Below are positions 27,059 to 36,516 of a DNA stretch of 64,000 nucleotides, one piece after another. The notes below the pieces were generated by a model. That model had not been told where the DNA came from. It saw only the letters and a program-made list of their open reading frames with translations, and made no database searches. Position numbers and translations under genes: made by a program. Position 1 is the first letter of the stretch. Every line of letters starts with the position of its first letter. Origin of the DNA: Negadavirga shengliensis (lineage in GTDB: Bacteria > Bacteroidota > Bacteroidia > Cytophagales > Cyclobacteriaceae); contig NZ_JBHSJJ010000008.1 in the NCBI RefSeq assembly GCF_042652345.1, forward strand, positions 1-64,000, read 5' to 3'.

Positions 27059-28134
27059 TTGTTCAGTGCATTCTTGACCATGATGAATTCAGCAATGTTT
27101 TCCTGGTCAAGTATACCCATGAAAAGGTTGTCTTCATAAACCAAGGCAACTTTCCTGTTTTCTGCTGCCATCCTTTTGAAGGCTTCTTCCAACGGCATGT
27201 GAAGGTCCAGTTTTAGTGGGCCGGGCGAGAATACTTTCTCTATTTCGATGGAGTCATCCCCATCTCCCAGGCCCTTGATGATTTCATCCCTGCTTAAAGT
27301 GCCAAAAGGCTCATCGTTTTTTACTACCACAAAATGAGTGGCCTGGCTATCCAGCAGCTTTTCAACAGCTTTTTTCAAAGGGGCATCAAATGCCACAATG
27401 GGAAATTTTTTCATCAAAGCATCCCCGACAAGATAACCTTTCAGGAATGAGCTTTGACGGATATGGTTGACCTCAGCCTGAGCACCCAAAAAAACAAAAA
27501 TACCAATCAAAACCAGGATGGGGTTATAAAACAATCCTAAAAAGACAAAACCTATTGCCAACACCTGTCCGATACCTCCAGCTATTTGCGTGGCTTCAAC
27601 ACGGGACATTCTGATGGACAATAAAGCCCTGAGTACCCTGCCCCCATCCATGGGAAATGCAGGAAGCAGATTGAAAAGCGCCAAGAACAAATTGGCAGAT
27701 GCCAGATACAGGAGAATGGTGCTGCCATCCAAATGGGGCTCCTCAATGGCTTCAACATCAAAGCCGGAGATGTATACAACGAATCCTAAAAGAAGAAAAA
27801 GGACGATATTGACCAGAGGGCCTGCCAATGCGACGTTCAATTCCTGTTTAGGGTCTTCGGGCAGTTTTTCCAGTCTGGCCAGGCCTCCTATAGGCAGTAA
27901 AATGATGTCCTTGGTTTGGATCCCGTATTTTTGAGCGGTGAGGGCGTGACCGAATTCATGGAGAATTACACAGAAAAAAATGGAAAGTATAAACAACAGC
28001 GACCAACCTGTGTCTCCTATATCCACCCCGGATCTGGTGTTAGCGATAATGATCCACAACAGTAAAAGGGAAAAAGTCCAATGAATGAATACTTTTATTC
28101 CTTTATATTTGCCTAAATACAGTGAAAACTTCAT
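27055..28134 (-). CDS. Site-2 protease family (M50) membrane protease with CBS domains
   Basis: A 359-residue intramembrane metalloprotease homologue. HEFGH in the second helix gives the zinc-binding HExxH, and LLPAFPMDGGRVLRAL gives the second metal ligand. About six hydrophobic segments cover residues 10-215. Two CBS domains follow (about 235-355), which may bind adenine nucleotides and set protease activity. This is the S2P-M50-like group with C-terminal CBS pair, not RseP (no PDZ). First gene of an operon with the Ca2+-type ATPase and CoA-transferase. Confidence 0.92.
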   Translation of the reverse strand: MKFSLYLGKYKGIKVFIHWTFSLLLLWIIIANTRSGVDIGDTGWSLLFILSIFFCVILHEFGHALTAQKYGIQTKDIILLPIGGLARLEKLPEDPKQELNVALAGPLVNIVLFLLLGFVVYISGFDVEAIEEPHLDGSTILLYLASANLFLALFNLLPAFPMDGGRVLRALLSIRMSRVEATQIAGGIGQVLAIGFVFLGLFYNPILVLIGIFVFLGAQAEVNHIRQSSFLKGYLVGDALMKKFPIVAFDAPLKKAVEKLLDSQATHFVVVKNDEPFGTLSRDEIIKGLGDGDDSIEIEKVFSPGPLKLDLHMPLEEAFKRMAAENRKVALVYEDNLFMGILDQENIAEFIMVKNALNK

Positions 28135-28156
28135 GTCTGATAAGTCATTGGGAACA

Positions 28157-28186
28157 CAAAAATACTTTTAACCTTCTAAGTAAAAA
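28157..28186 (-). promoter_or_regulatory. Candidate promoter of the site-2 protease operon
   Basis: Read on the minus strand, TATTTTTG (28164 to 28157) fits TAnnTTTG, with a TTTTTA run ~17 bases upstream (28186 to 28181). Transcription would start ~15-20 bases before the ATG at 28134. The 333-base gap 28135-28467 holds this and the divergent IcmF promoter; I see nothing else in it. Confidence 0.5.
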
Positions 28187-28337
28187 TATGATTTAGCTCA
28201 TGTTTCTCAAAGACTTTTGATAGATAAATTCTTTAATATTTCACTTTATTCTGTATTCCAAGCCTTTGGCCAGGCAATTAAACTGATAGAAGCCCTGTTT
28301 TTTGAAATATCATTTCATGGATAATGTTTTTTTGGAA

Positions 28338-28405
28338 TTTTAGTAAAATATAATTTTGCGAAAACCCGGTACCGATCCAATTTTCCTAAGGAATGACTAT
28401 ATTTG
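28338..28405 (+). promoter_or_regulatory. Candidate promoter boxes before icmF
   Basis: Two -7 matches: TAATTTTG at 28361-28368, with a TTTTAG 17 bases upstream (28338-28343), and TATATTTG at 28398-28405 with no good -33. Either would drive the gene at 28468. The two cannot be ranked from sequence. Confidence 0.4.
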
Positions 28406-28467
28406 TATGGGAGGATGGGGAGTGAAAATGAAGGGCTTTGCCATGTTGATACATTTATTGCAATTAA

Positions 28468-31400
28468 ATGCAGAAAAGATATATTCCCAAAAATAAACTG
28501 AGAATTGCCACAGCCACTTCGCTCTTTGATGGTCATGATGTTTCGATCAATATCATGAGAAGAATCATTCAGGCATCTGGCTGTGAAGTGGTCCATTTGG
28601 GGCATAACAGATCGGTGGAGGAGATTGTTCGATGTGCCATACAGGAAGATGTCCATGCCGTGGCCATCACATCTTATCAAGGGGGGCACATGGAGTTTTT
28701 CAAATATTTGTATGACACGTTGGCAGCAAACGGCGCGGGTCATATCCGGATTTTTGGCGGGGGGGGAGGCACCATTTTACCTTCAGAGATAATGGATCTG
28801 CATGCTTATGGAATCAGCCGCATCTATTCTCCCGATGATGGCAGGAAACTTGGGTTGCAGGGCATGATAGATGATCTCCTTGAGAAAGCCGATTTTGCAT
28901 TAACGGACAAGTGGCAGGAGTCCTCTGTAAAGGATCTGGCTGATGACCAAAACCTGGCCAGATTGATAACCGTGGGCGAAAACCTTCCAGCCTCCATGAC
29001 ACATTTGTCTTCATTGCTGGCTTCCCAGTCGGAGAAACGGAAAACAACCCCGGTCCTGGGCATTACCGGGCCAGGGGGGGCAGGTAAGTCATCTGTAATG
29101 GATGAGTTGATCCGCAGATGTTTAGAAGGCGACGACCTCATCAGGATTGCCGTATTGTCCGTAGACCCAACAAAAAGGAAAACCGGGGGTGCCTTGTTGG
29201 GAGACAGAATACGGATGAATGCCATTCACCACCCGCGGATATACATGAGATCCATGGCCACCCGAAGGAGCAACCTGGCCCTGTCGGAACATGTGGGTTT
29301 TGCATTGGAGGTGTTCAAAGCGGCCGGTTTTGACCTGATCATTTTGGAAAGTTCCGGGATCGGCCAATCTGATACGGAAATAGTTGATTTTTCTGACTAT
29401 GCTTTATATGTAATGACTCCCGAATACGGAGCAGCTTCCCAGTTGGAAAAAATAGACATGCTGGATTTTGCAGATTGGGTGGCAATAAACAAATTTGATA
29501 AGCCTGGAGCGGAGGATGCCCAAAGAGATGTGAAAAAGCAGTATAGGCGGAACCGTCTGCTTTGGGATGTTGAGGATGAACAAATACCTGTTTTTGGAAC
29601 CATTGCTTCGCAATTTAATGATCCCGGCATGGATAGGCTGTATGAGGCACTTTTGGAGAAGTTGCCTATTCAACAGGAACCAAAGGCTTTGACGCGGTCT
29701 GCGGCTTCGATGCACCCCTCCTCGGTATTCAAGATCATTCCTTCCTCAAGGATACGGTACCTGGAAGAGATCGTCATCTCCAATAGGGGATATGATCAAT
29801 GGGTGGAGAACCAAAAGGACATCGCCCAAAAACTTTACTGCATCCAAAAAACGATGGAGGTATTGCAGGAGCAGGATGCGGAAGGCCCTGTTCTCGCCCA
29901 ATTGAAGGACAGTTACACCAAAGCTGAGGAAGCCCTGGATCCCCAAAATCTGGAATGGTTGAAAAACTGGAAATGTCTGGTCAAAAGATATAAAGAGGAC
30001 GAACACAAATATAAGGTCAGGGATGAGGAGCTTTCCATAAAGACTTATTCCACGTCACTTGCCCACAGCAGGATACCCAAAGTGGCCCTGCCTAAATTTG
30101 AAGCCTGGGGGGATCTGCTAAAGTGGAGTCTGAGGGAAAACGTTCCCGGAGAGTTTCCATTTACAGCGGGAGTGTTTCCTTATAAAAGAGAGAATGAAGA
30201 CCCGACAAGGATGTTTGCTGGAGAAGGAGGTCCGGAGAGGACAAACAAGCGCTTTCATTACCTTTCAAAGGGAATGCCCGCTACCAGGCTTTCCACGGCC
30301 TTTGACTCCGTTACATTATACGGGGAAGATCCGGACATCAGGCCGGATATTTACGGTAAGATCGGCAACTCCGGAGTGAATATCTGTACACTTGACGATG
30401 TGAAAAAGCTGTATTCAGGTTTCGACCTTTTTCATCCGGGCACTTCGGTATCGATGACCATCAATGGCCCTGCCGCTATTCTCACTGCTTTTTATCTGAA
30501 CGCTGCGATTGATCAGCAATGTGAAATATATATCAAAAACGAAGGGCTTGAATCCGAAATCCGGAATAAAATCGCCGGGATTTTTGCGGAAAAGGGATTG
30601 CCCGAGCCTGCCTATCAGGGAATCCTTCCTCCGGGAAATGATGGTCTGGGGCTGATGTTGCTTGGGATTTCCGGTGACGAGGTTTTGCCGGAAAGCATTT
30701 TTCAGAAAATCAAAGCCCGAACCTTATCACAAGCAAGGGGGACGGTACAGGCAGATATCTTAAAGGAAGACCAGGCCCAGAATACCTGTATCTTCTCGAC
30801 AGCGTTTTCACTGAAGCTGATGGGGGATGTGCAGCAGTATTTTGTTGACCATAAAATCAGGAACTTTTATTCCGTATCCGTATCCGGTTATCATATAGCG
30901 GAAGCAGGAGCCAATCCCATTACCCAGCTGGCTTTGACTTTATCCAATGGGTTTACCTATGTGGAATATTTTCTATCCAGGGGAATGCACGTCGACGACT
31001 TTGCGCCTAATTTGTCTTTTTTCTTTTCCAATGGCATTGATCCGGAGTATGCCGTTATAGGCAGGGTGGCCAGGCGGATCTGGGCAAAAGCAATGAAGGT
31101 GAAATACGGAGCCAATGAAAGGTCGCAAAGACTTAAATACCATATCCAAACCTCCGGCCGCTCGCTTCATGCCCAGGAAATAGATTTTAATGACATTAGA
31201 ACTACCCTACAGGCCCTTTATGCAATTTATGACAACTGCAATTCGTTGCACACCAATGCCTTTGACGAGGCCATAACTACGCCTACCGAAGCCTCGGTGA
31301 GAAGGGCGCTGGCCATACAGCTGATTATCAACAAAGAGCTTGGATTAGCGAAAAATGAAAATCCACTTCAGGGATCTTATATTATAGAAGAATTGACAGA

Positions 31401-31836
31401 CTTGGTGGAAGAGGCGGTCTACCGGGAATTTGAGAGAATCTCGGAGCGGGGAGGGGTTCTGGGGGCCATGGAAACCACCTATCAAAGGTCTAAAATACAG
31501 GAGGAGAGCATGTATTTTGAACATTTGAAACATAGTGGAGAGTATCCCGTAATAGGGGTCAATACTTTTCTGTCATCCGAAGGGTCGCCCGTAGTTGTGC
31601 CTAAAGAAATAATACGGTCTGATCCGAAGGAAAAGGAAAACCAGATTGCTAATCTGGCTGTTTACACGGCAAAAAACCAGGAAAAGTCGGAAAGGTATCT
31701 TAAAATCCTTAAGCGTTCGGTCATTCAAAATGAAAATATATTTGCTTCCTTGATGGAAGCGGTCAAATATTGTTCGCTGGGGCAAATCACCCATGCCTTG
31801 TATGAAGTAGGTGGGCAATATCGGAGAAACATGTGA
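28468..31836 (+). CDS. icmF: Fused isobutyryl-CoA mutase (IcmF)
   Basis: A 1122-residue fusion: cobalamin-binding domain (about residues 5-145, FDGHDVS with the cobalt-ligand His), MeaB-like G3E GTPase chaperone (about 195-420: Walker A GPGGAGKSS, NKFD for guanine), a linker, then the TIM-barrel acyl-CoA mutase (about 550-1115). This order, with the GTPase in the middle, defines IcmF rather than methylmalonyl-CoA mutase. It interconverts isobutyryl-CoA and butyryl-CoA using adenosylcobalamin; related forms act on isovaleryl/pivalyl-CoA. It lies upstream of an OsmC gene (52-base gap), probably in one transcript. Confidence 0.94.
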   Translation: MQKRYIPKNKLRIATATSLFDGHDVSINIMRRIIQASGCEVVHLGHNRSVEEIVRCAIQEDVHAVAITSYQGGHMEFFKYLYDTLAANGAGHIRIFGGGGGTILPSEIMDLHAYGISRIYSPDDGRKLGLQGMIDDLLEKADFALTDKWQESSVKDLADDQNLARLITVGENLPASMTHLSSLLASQSEKRKTTPVLGITGPGGAGKSSVMDELIRRCLEGDDLIRIAVLSVDPTKRKTGGALLGDRIRMNAIHHPRIYMRSMATRRSNLALSEHVGFALEVFKAAGFDLIILESSGIGQSDTEIVDFSDYALYVMTPEYGAASQLEKIDMLDFADWVAINKFDKPGAEDAQRDVKKQYRRNRLLWDVEDEQIPVFGTIASQFNDPGMDRLYEALLEKLPIQQEPKALTRSAASMHPSSVFKIIPSSRIRYLEEIVISNRGYDQWVENQKDIAQKLYCIQKTMEVLQEQDAEGPVLAQLKDSYTKAEEALDPQNLEWLKNWKCLVKRYKEDEHKYKVRDEELSIKTYSTSLAHSRIPKVALPKFEAWGDLLKWSLRENVPGEFPFTAGVFPYKRENEDPTRMFAGEGGPERTNKRFHYLSKGMPATRLSTAFDSVTLYGEDPDIRPDIYGKIGNSGVNICTLDDVKKLYSGFDLFHPGTSVSMTINGPAAILTAFYLNAAIDQQCEIYIKNEGLESEIRNKIAGIFAEKGLPEPAYQGILPPGNDGLGLMLLGISGDEVLPESIFQKIKARTLSQARGTVQADILKEDQAQNTCIFSTAFSLKLMGDVQQYFVDHKIRNFYSVSVSGYHIAEAGANPITQLALTLSNGFTYVEYFLSRGMHVDDFAPNLSFFFSNGIDPEYAVIGRVARRIWAKAMKVKYGANERSQRLKYHIQTSGRSLHAQEIDFNDIRTTLQALYAIYDNCNSLHTNAFDEAITTPTEASVRRALAIQLIINKELGLAKNENPLQGSYIIEELTDLVEEAVYREFERISERGGVLGAMETTYQRSKIQEESMYFEHLKHSGEYPVIGVNTFLSSEGSPVVVPKEIIRSDPKEKENQIANLAVYTAKNQEKSERYLKILKRSVIQNENIFASLMEAVKYCSLGQITHALYEVGGQYRRNM

Positions 31837-31888
31837 AAAATTAAAAAATATTGTTAATCAAATTTATTTTATTATTTTAAAAAGCGAA

Positions 31889-32305
31889 ATGTCAAAAAAA
31901 AATATTACCCTCAGAATGAAGGCTGATTATGAATATGAATCAGTCAATGCAACAGGAAATACAGTGAATATCGATATGTATAACGGTCCTGAGAAAATGC
32001 ACCAATCCCCCATGGAATTGTTGCTTTCCGGGCTGGCCGGTTGCTCAGCAGTGGATGCGGTTTTGATGATGAAAAAAAAGAGAAGAAAGATTGAAGATTT
32101 TAAAATAGAAGCGGAAGGAATCAGGAATGAGGGGATTCCGGCTTATTATAAAAGCATTCACCTCAAATTTGTCTTGACTTCTCCTGACGCCAGTCTGGAG
32201 GAATTCGATAAAGTGGTAAAGCTGGCGGTCGAAAAATATTGTTCCGTGGCTTCTTCACTGAAATCCGAAATCACCTATTCTACAATGGTAGTGAGATCCG
32301 CATGA
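31889..32305 (+). CDS. OsmC family protein
   Basis: A 138-residue OsmC-like protein read from the ATG at 31889; an earlier start would overlap icmF and add unrelated residues. Family features: SPMELLLSGLAGC with the first reactive Cys, and KYCSVASSL with the second. Together they form the two-Cys site that reduces organic hydroperoxides. It is a short YhfA-like member, so thiol peroxidase activity is likely but not certain. It overlaps the next small gene by ATGA. Confidence 0.88.
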   Translation: MSKKNITLRMKADYEYESVNATGNTVNIDMYNGPEKMHQSPMELLLSGLAGCSAVDAVLMMKKKRRKIEDFKIEAEGIRNEGIPAYYKSIHLKFVLTSPDASLEEFDKVVKLAVEKYCSVASSLKSEITYSTMVVRSA

Positions 32306-32541
32306 GAGTGATAAAAGAAACTGTCCGGAATGATATTAGAATAAGTCTGTTTTCCTGGAACAACAAATACATTATCAAGTTTGAACAGGGTGGGGTGGAA
32401 CAGACTTTTAAAGTAGATGAAACGGAGATTGCTGCGGAAAAAGACTTGGATTCTTTATTTGAAGGCGAATTTTTCGAAAGCGTTAAGAAAAGATTTCATG
32501 AAATGCAAAAAACATTAAGAAATAGTCTGGAAAATATTTAA
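32302..32541 (+). CDS. Small hypothetical protein
   Basis: A 79-residue acidic protein, read from the ATG at 32302, which overlaps the OsmC stop (ATGA). It has a predicted beta-rich N-terminal half (IRISLFSWNNKYIIKFE) and a helical C-terminal half (SVKKRFHEMQKTL). No family is recognised. The tight coupling to OsmC supports it as a real gene. Confidence 0.65.
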   Translation: MRVIKETVRNDIRISLFSWNNKYIIKFEQGGVEQTFKVDETEIAAEKDLDSLFEGEFFESVKKRFHEMQKTLRNSLENI

Positions 32542-32567
32542 CTTTACTTGAATTTAAATATTCGAAG

Positions 32568-33569
32568 ATGAAATGTTTTTTTTTAATAGTAATTTGTTGG
32601 TTATTGGTTTCTTCGGCTTGTCAATCAGAAAGAAAGGAGGGGCCTGTAACCCATTTTTATTTTTTGGATTCTATCATCCGCAACATTGAATCTGAACTGT
32701 TGCCTTTGGAAAGGGAAATCGAGGCGCTTTCGGGCTACTCGGCCGATTTGTTTGAAAAATCAGACAGTCTTGTCCCTTTGGTTGACCCCGCCAAATACAT
32801 CATGAATGACAGTGGTTTTTTTTATAATCCCAATCCGGACAATGATGAAAGCACTGTTTTCGTTTCATTTGCGTCTACCGATCTGGAGAAATCCATTAAT
32901 GAGGTATATATCACGGAATTGATGGATACCGAATTTAAGGAAATCATCAACAAATACCCCATGGTTTCGCAAGTGTATTATAATTCTGCAAATCAGTTTT
33001 CAAGATTGTATCCGCCCTATGATTTGCTGAATACGTTGGACTTAAAAGTTGACGTAACGGGATTCAATTTTTACTATCTTGCAGATGAGGTACGCAATCC
33101 ATCAAAGAAAAGCGTGTGGGTTGAAGAAGTTTATATTGATCCGGTAGGAAGAGGATGGATATTGTCTTTGATCCATCCCGTGTACCATAACGAGGAGTTG
33201 CGCGGTGTGTTGGGAATGGACATAACCCTTACTGATTTTATGAGTATTTTCTTGGACCGATATGATAAAAAGATGCTTATAATAGACAGTCAGGGTACCA
33301 TTGTAGCAGGAAATGTCGGTGCTATAGAGGCTTTAAGCATGCCTCCTTTAAAAAACCATACTTATATACAAACCATCATATCTGACAATTTCAGAAAGGA
33401 AGATTTCAATCTTTTCAAAAGCAAAAGCAAGGAAGTACGGCGGATGGCCTCTAAGTTTTTGCTGGAAAAGGAGAATTTTTGGGAATTTGAAATGACGGGA
33501 AAACGTCACGAGGTCTATTGCCGGCAAATGAATATGTTGGACTGGTATTTACTGGACATCCATGACTGA
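32568..33569 (+). CDS. Lipoprotein with PDC/dCache-like sensor domain
   Basis: A 333-residue predicted lipoprotein (lipobox ending SSAC, Cys18). The rest looks like an extracytoplasmic dCache/PDC sensor: a long helix, then two alpha-beta lobes. Motifs of this fold are the W-E-Y-DP block (VWVEEVYIDPVGRGW), HPVY-ELRGVLGMDITL and LIIDSQGTIVA. There are no other membrane helices and no enzyme motifs. It overlaps the hybrid histidine kinase gene by 8 bases, so it is probably a ligand-binding accessory protein for that kinase. The ligand is unknown; small amines, acids or amino acids are typical for the fold. Confidence 0.75.
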   Translation: MKCFFLIVICWLLVSSACQSERKEGPVTHFYFLDSIIRNIESELLPLEREIEALSGYSADLFEKSDSLVPLVDPAKYIMNDSGFFYNPNPDNDESTVFVSFASTDLEKSINEVYITELMDTEFKEIINKYPMVSQVYYNSANQFSRLYPPYDLLNTLDLKVDVTGFNFYYLADEVRNPSKKSVWVEEVYIDPVGRGWILSLIHPVYHNEELRGVLGMDITLTDFMSIFLDRYDKKMLIIDSQGTIVAGNVGAIEALSMPPLKNHTYIQTIISDNFRKEDFNLFKSKSKEVRRMASKFLLEKENFWEFEMTGKRHEVYCRQMNMLDWYLLDIHD

Positions 33570-36447
33570 TTTTCTAAGCAAACGGAGAAACATTAAAAAC
33601 AGGACTGAGAGGTTTTGGTGGTTAATAGGCTTAAGTATGGCCTCCATTATTTTTACATTTTTTTTGGCGGTATTGTTTTACAATTCTTTATCTAAAAACC
33701 TCATTGAATACCGAAAGCTTTTTTTGAACAAGCAGGTGGAACTGGCGGCCAATGAAGTGCAACGGAACTATAGTAATCTTTATGATGATCTTATTTTCTT
33801 CGCAAATAACCTGGAGGACAAAAGCGCCCAAATTTCGGACCATCAAAACGGATTGATAGACGAAGCAAGAATACGAAGATTGCTTAATAATTACCTGTCC
33901 CTGCTGGATACGGTATTCATTGAAACAGGTAACCAAACTGCCTATTATCATGTCTCCCCGACAAATTATTTTGTAAGTAAAATAGTACCAAGGAACCTTT
34001 CTGACATATCCTGTGGGGAATGTTTGCATGTTACTTCCAACGGGGGAAAAGTCAAGATGCTCATTATGATGGATTTACATAGCTTTTTCTGGGAACACTT
34101 GAGCAATTATTATTTGGGACCCGATAATTACAAACTGTTGTATGAAAATGGGGAGCTGACAAATATTTCTTATTACCAAAAGCAGTCAGAGGTAAGTTTG
34201 GATAAGGGCCTTTTTGAGCAAATAGAGAGAGAAATAGAAGGCGGATTGCGAGGGGAATATGAAGGGCCGGTGAAAATCGGAGATGAACAGGCCTCTAATG
34301 CAATTTTGGTTCAGTATCCTTTTTCGCTCGCATACCTGGACAAGAATCTTGCGTTTGTGTTTTTTCAAAAAAGGGCAACCATCATCTCCGGGATATATGG
34401 CAATTACTTTTACCTGTTTGCTGCACTTTTTGGTTTGCTGTTTCTGGTGATATTGTTTCTTTCGAAATATTTCAAGATCACGAGTGAGAACAATCGTTTG
34501 CTGGAAAAGAAATCCAGGGACCTCGACCAATTGCTTAGACAGCAAACCATGTTGTTACAACAGTCCAAAGGGTTTATATACTATCGGGACAAAAACTGGA
34601 AATTGTATCAGGTCAGCGAAAACGTGGAGGATGTATTGGGATACTCGGTAAAAATGTATGAGAATATGCCTTCTGAGGATTTTATGGTAGACGATTATGA
34701 GGCGTTTCAAAAGGCGGTTGATGATGTAGTGCGCAAAAAAAAGGATTATTATTACTACGAGACCAACGTAGTCAGACAAGATGGACAAAAAATCAGAGTC
34801 AGGCTGTTTGAAAAACTATTCTATGATGAAGAGGGGGCATTTAAGGGGGGAGTAGGGATATGTACGGACATCAATGACAAGTACCTGGCGGATCAGGAGC
34901 TTATACGAAGCGAGAACCGTCTGAGGTCAGTGCTGAAAAGCTTGCCTGATATCATCTATATCTATAACAATCAAGGAGAATTTTTGGATTATTATCTCCA
35001 AAATGAAGATTTGTTGGTAGAGCCGCCCCATAAATCCCTTGGCAAAAACATTAAGGATATTATAGGGCCGGAAGGTGGCGAAAAGACAATGAAAGCCTTT
35101 CAAAGGGCGTTGAAAAGCGGGAAGATGCAGACGGAGGAGCTGGATTTGCTCTTGGGCATAGGAAGAAGGTATTTTGAGGTAAGGTTTTTTAAGCTGGATG
35201 AAACCAGAATAATGTCAGTGGCAAGAGACATTACCGGACAGAAATTATGGGAACGGGGATTGCGTGAAGCCAAGGAAGCGGCGGAAAACGCGAACAAGGA
35301 GAAATCCAATTTTCTGGCAAACATGAGTCACGAAATCAGAACACCTTTGAATGGCCTTTTGGGGATCGTAGGTTTATTGGATAAAACCGAATTAACCACA
35401 GAGCAAAGAAATTTGCTCTCGATTGTGTTCGACTCCGGTGAATCACTGCTTAATATTGTGAATGACATATTGGATTACTCCAAAATAGAAGCTGGTAAAA
35501 TGGAACTGGATTTTTCCCGCCTCAGCATCAAGTCCGAAATAGAGCGGATCATTAATATTTTCTCCGGAATGGCCATCGACAAAAACATCAGTATCAATTT
35601 GGATGTTGATCCCGACGTTCCGAAATACATAGAACTGGATAAAGAAAAGCTTAGCCAGATATTTTTTAACATTATAGGCAATGCAGTGAAATTTTCCAGA
35701 AAAGGAGGTACCGTACAAGTGTCTGTAAAGTGTGAATCAGTCTTTATAGAGAACGTTATCCTTAACTGTTCAGTGCAGGACAATGGTATGGGAATAGCAA
35801 GGGATAAGCTTAATCAACTCACGAAACCTTTTACTCAGGTTGGATCCACAAGCAATGTGGATTATAAGGGGACAGGTTTAGGATTGGCCATTGCCAACAA
35901 GTTGATAGAATTAATGGGTGGGGTTTTGCAGATAGAGAGTGAACTGGGGATCGGGTCGGTATTTTCTTTTACCATTATAGGCAGAACCTGCGAAGAAAAG
36001 CCGGAAAAAAAATTGCCTGAGGAGATTAAAGATGACAGCGTGGAACTTGAAAAGATGGCCGAGGAATATCCACTTAAAATATTATTGGCCGAGGACAATG
36101 AGATCAACCTCAAGTTTATGGTAATGTTGCTGGGACAAATGGGATACACGGTTGATGTGGCAATAAATGGTCTTGAAGCGGTGAAGATGGTGGAGGAAAA
36201 TACTTATGATCTGATTTTTATGGATAACCAGATGCCAGGCATGAACGGTATGGATGCTACAAAATATATCCGTAATCTTAAAAATGGCAAATCCGTCACT
36301 ATCATTGGTCTTTCTGCCAGTGTGTTTAAAGAGGATATTGAGAAGGCATTGAGTATAGGTATGAACGGTTACCTCACCAAGCCGGTGAAAATAAATGAAA
36401 TTGTTGAAAAAATCAGAATCTGTTCGCACGAGTTGGCAGGGAGGTAA
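33562..36447 (+). CDS. Hybrid sensor histidine kinase (PAS-PAS-HisKA-HATPase-REC)
   Basis: A 961-residue membrane kinase. Layout: helix TM1 (about 17-40), a ~230-residue periplasmic domain, TM2 (about 275-297), two PAS domains (about 330-440 and 450-560), HisKA with FLANMSHEIRTPLNG (His590), HATPase_c (NIIGNAVKFS, DNGMGIA, GTGLGLAI), and a C-terminal receiver with phospho-Asp888 in FMDNQMPGMNG and the LTKPVK lysine. There is no HPt domain or output domain, so phosphate must pass to a separate HPt/regulator. Translational coupling with the preceding PDC lipoprotein suggests the two form one receptor. Confidence 0.93.
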   Translation: MTDFLSKRRNIKNRTERFWWLIGLSMASIIFTFFLAVLFYNSLSKNLIEYRKLFLNKQVELAANEVQRNYSNLYDDLIFFANNLEDKSAQISDHQNGLIDEARIRRLLNNYLSLLDTVFIETGNQTAYYHVSPTNYFVSKIVPRNLSDISCGECLHVTSNGGKVKMLIMMDLHSFFWEHLSNYYLGPDNYKLLYENGELTNISYYQKQSEVSLDKGLFEQIEREIEGGLRGEYEGPVKIGDEQASNAILVQYPFSLAYLDKNLAFVFFQKRATIISGIYGNYFYLFAALFGLLFLVILFLSKYFKITSENNRLLEKKSRDLDQLLRQQTMLLQQSKGFIYYRDKNWKLYQVSENVEDVLGYSVKMYENMPSEDFMVDDYEAFQKAVDDVVRKKKDYYYYETNVVRQDGQKIRVRLFEKLFYDEEGAFKGGVGICTDINDKYLADQELIRSENRLRSVLKSLPDIIYIYNNQGEFLDYYLQNEDLLVEPPHKSLGKNIKDIIGPEGGEKTMKAFQRALKSGKMQTEELDLLLGIGRRYFEVRFFKLDETRIMSVARDITGQKLWERGLREAKEAAENANKEKSNFLANMSHEIRTPLNGLLGIVGLLDKTELTTEQRNLLSIVFDSGESLLNIVNDILDYSKIEAGKMELDFSRLSIKSEIERIINIFSGMAIDKNISINLDVDPDVPKYIELDKEKLSQIFFNIIGNAVKFSRKGGTVQVSVKCESVFIENVILNCSVQDNGMGIARDKLNQLTKPFTQVGSTSNVDYKGTGLGLAIANKLIELMGGVLQIESELGIGSVFSFTIIGRTCEEKPEKKLPEEIKDDSVELEKMAEEYPLKILLAEDNEINLKFMVMLLGQMGYTVDVAINGLEAVKMVEENTYDLIFMDNQMPGMNGMDATKYIRNLKNGKSVTIIGLSASVFKEDIEKALSIGMNGYLTKPVKINEIVEKIRICSHELAGR

Positions 36448-36516
36448 ACTGAACGAACTGTTCTTCTGTTAATTGTATTTTTCCAGGTTCAATCCCATGC
36501 TTATGTATTTATGTAT

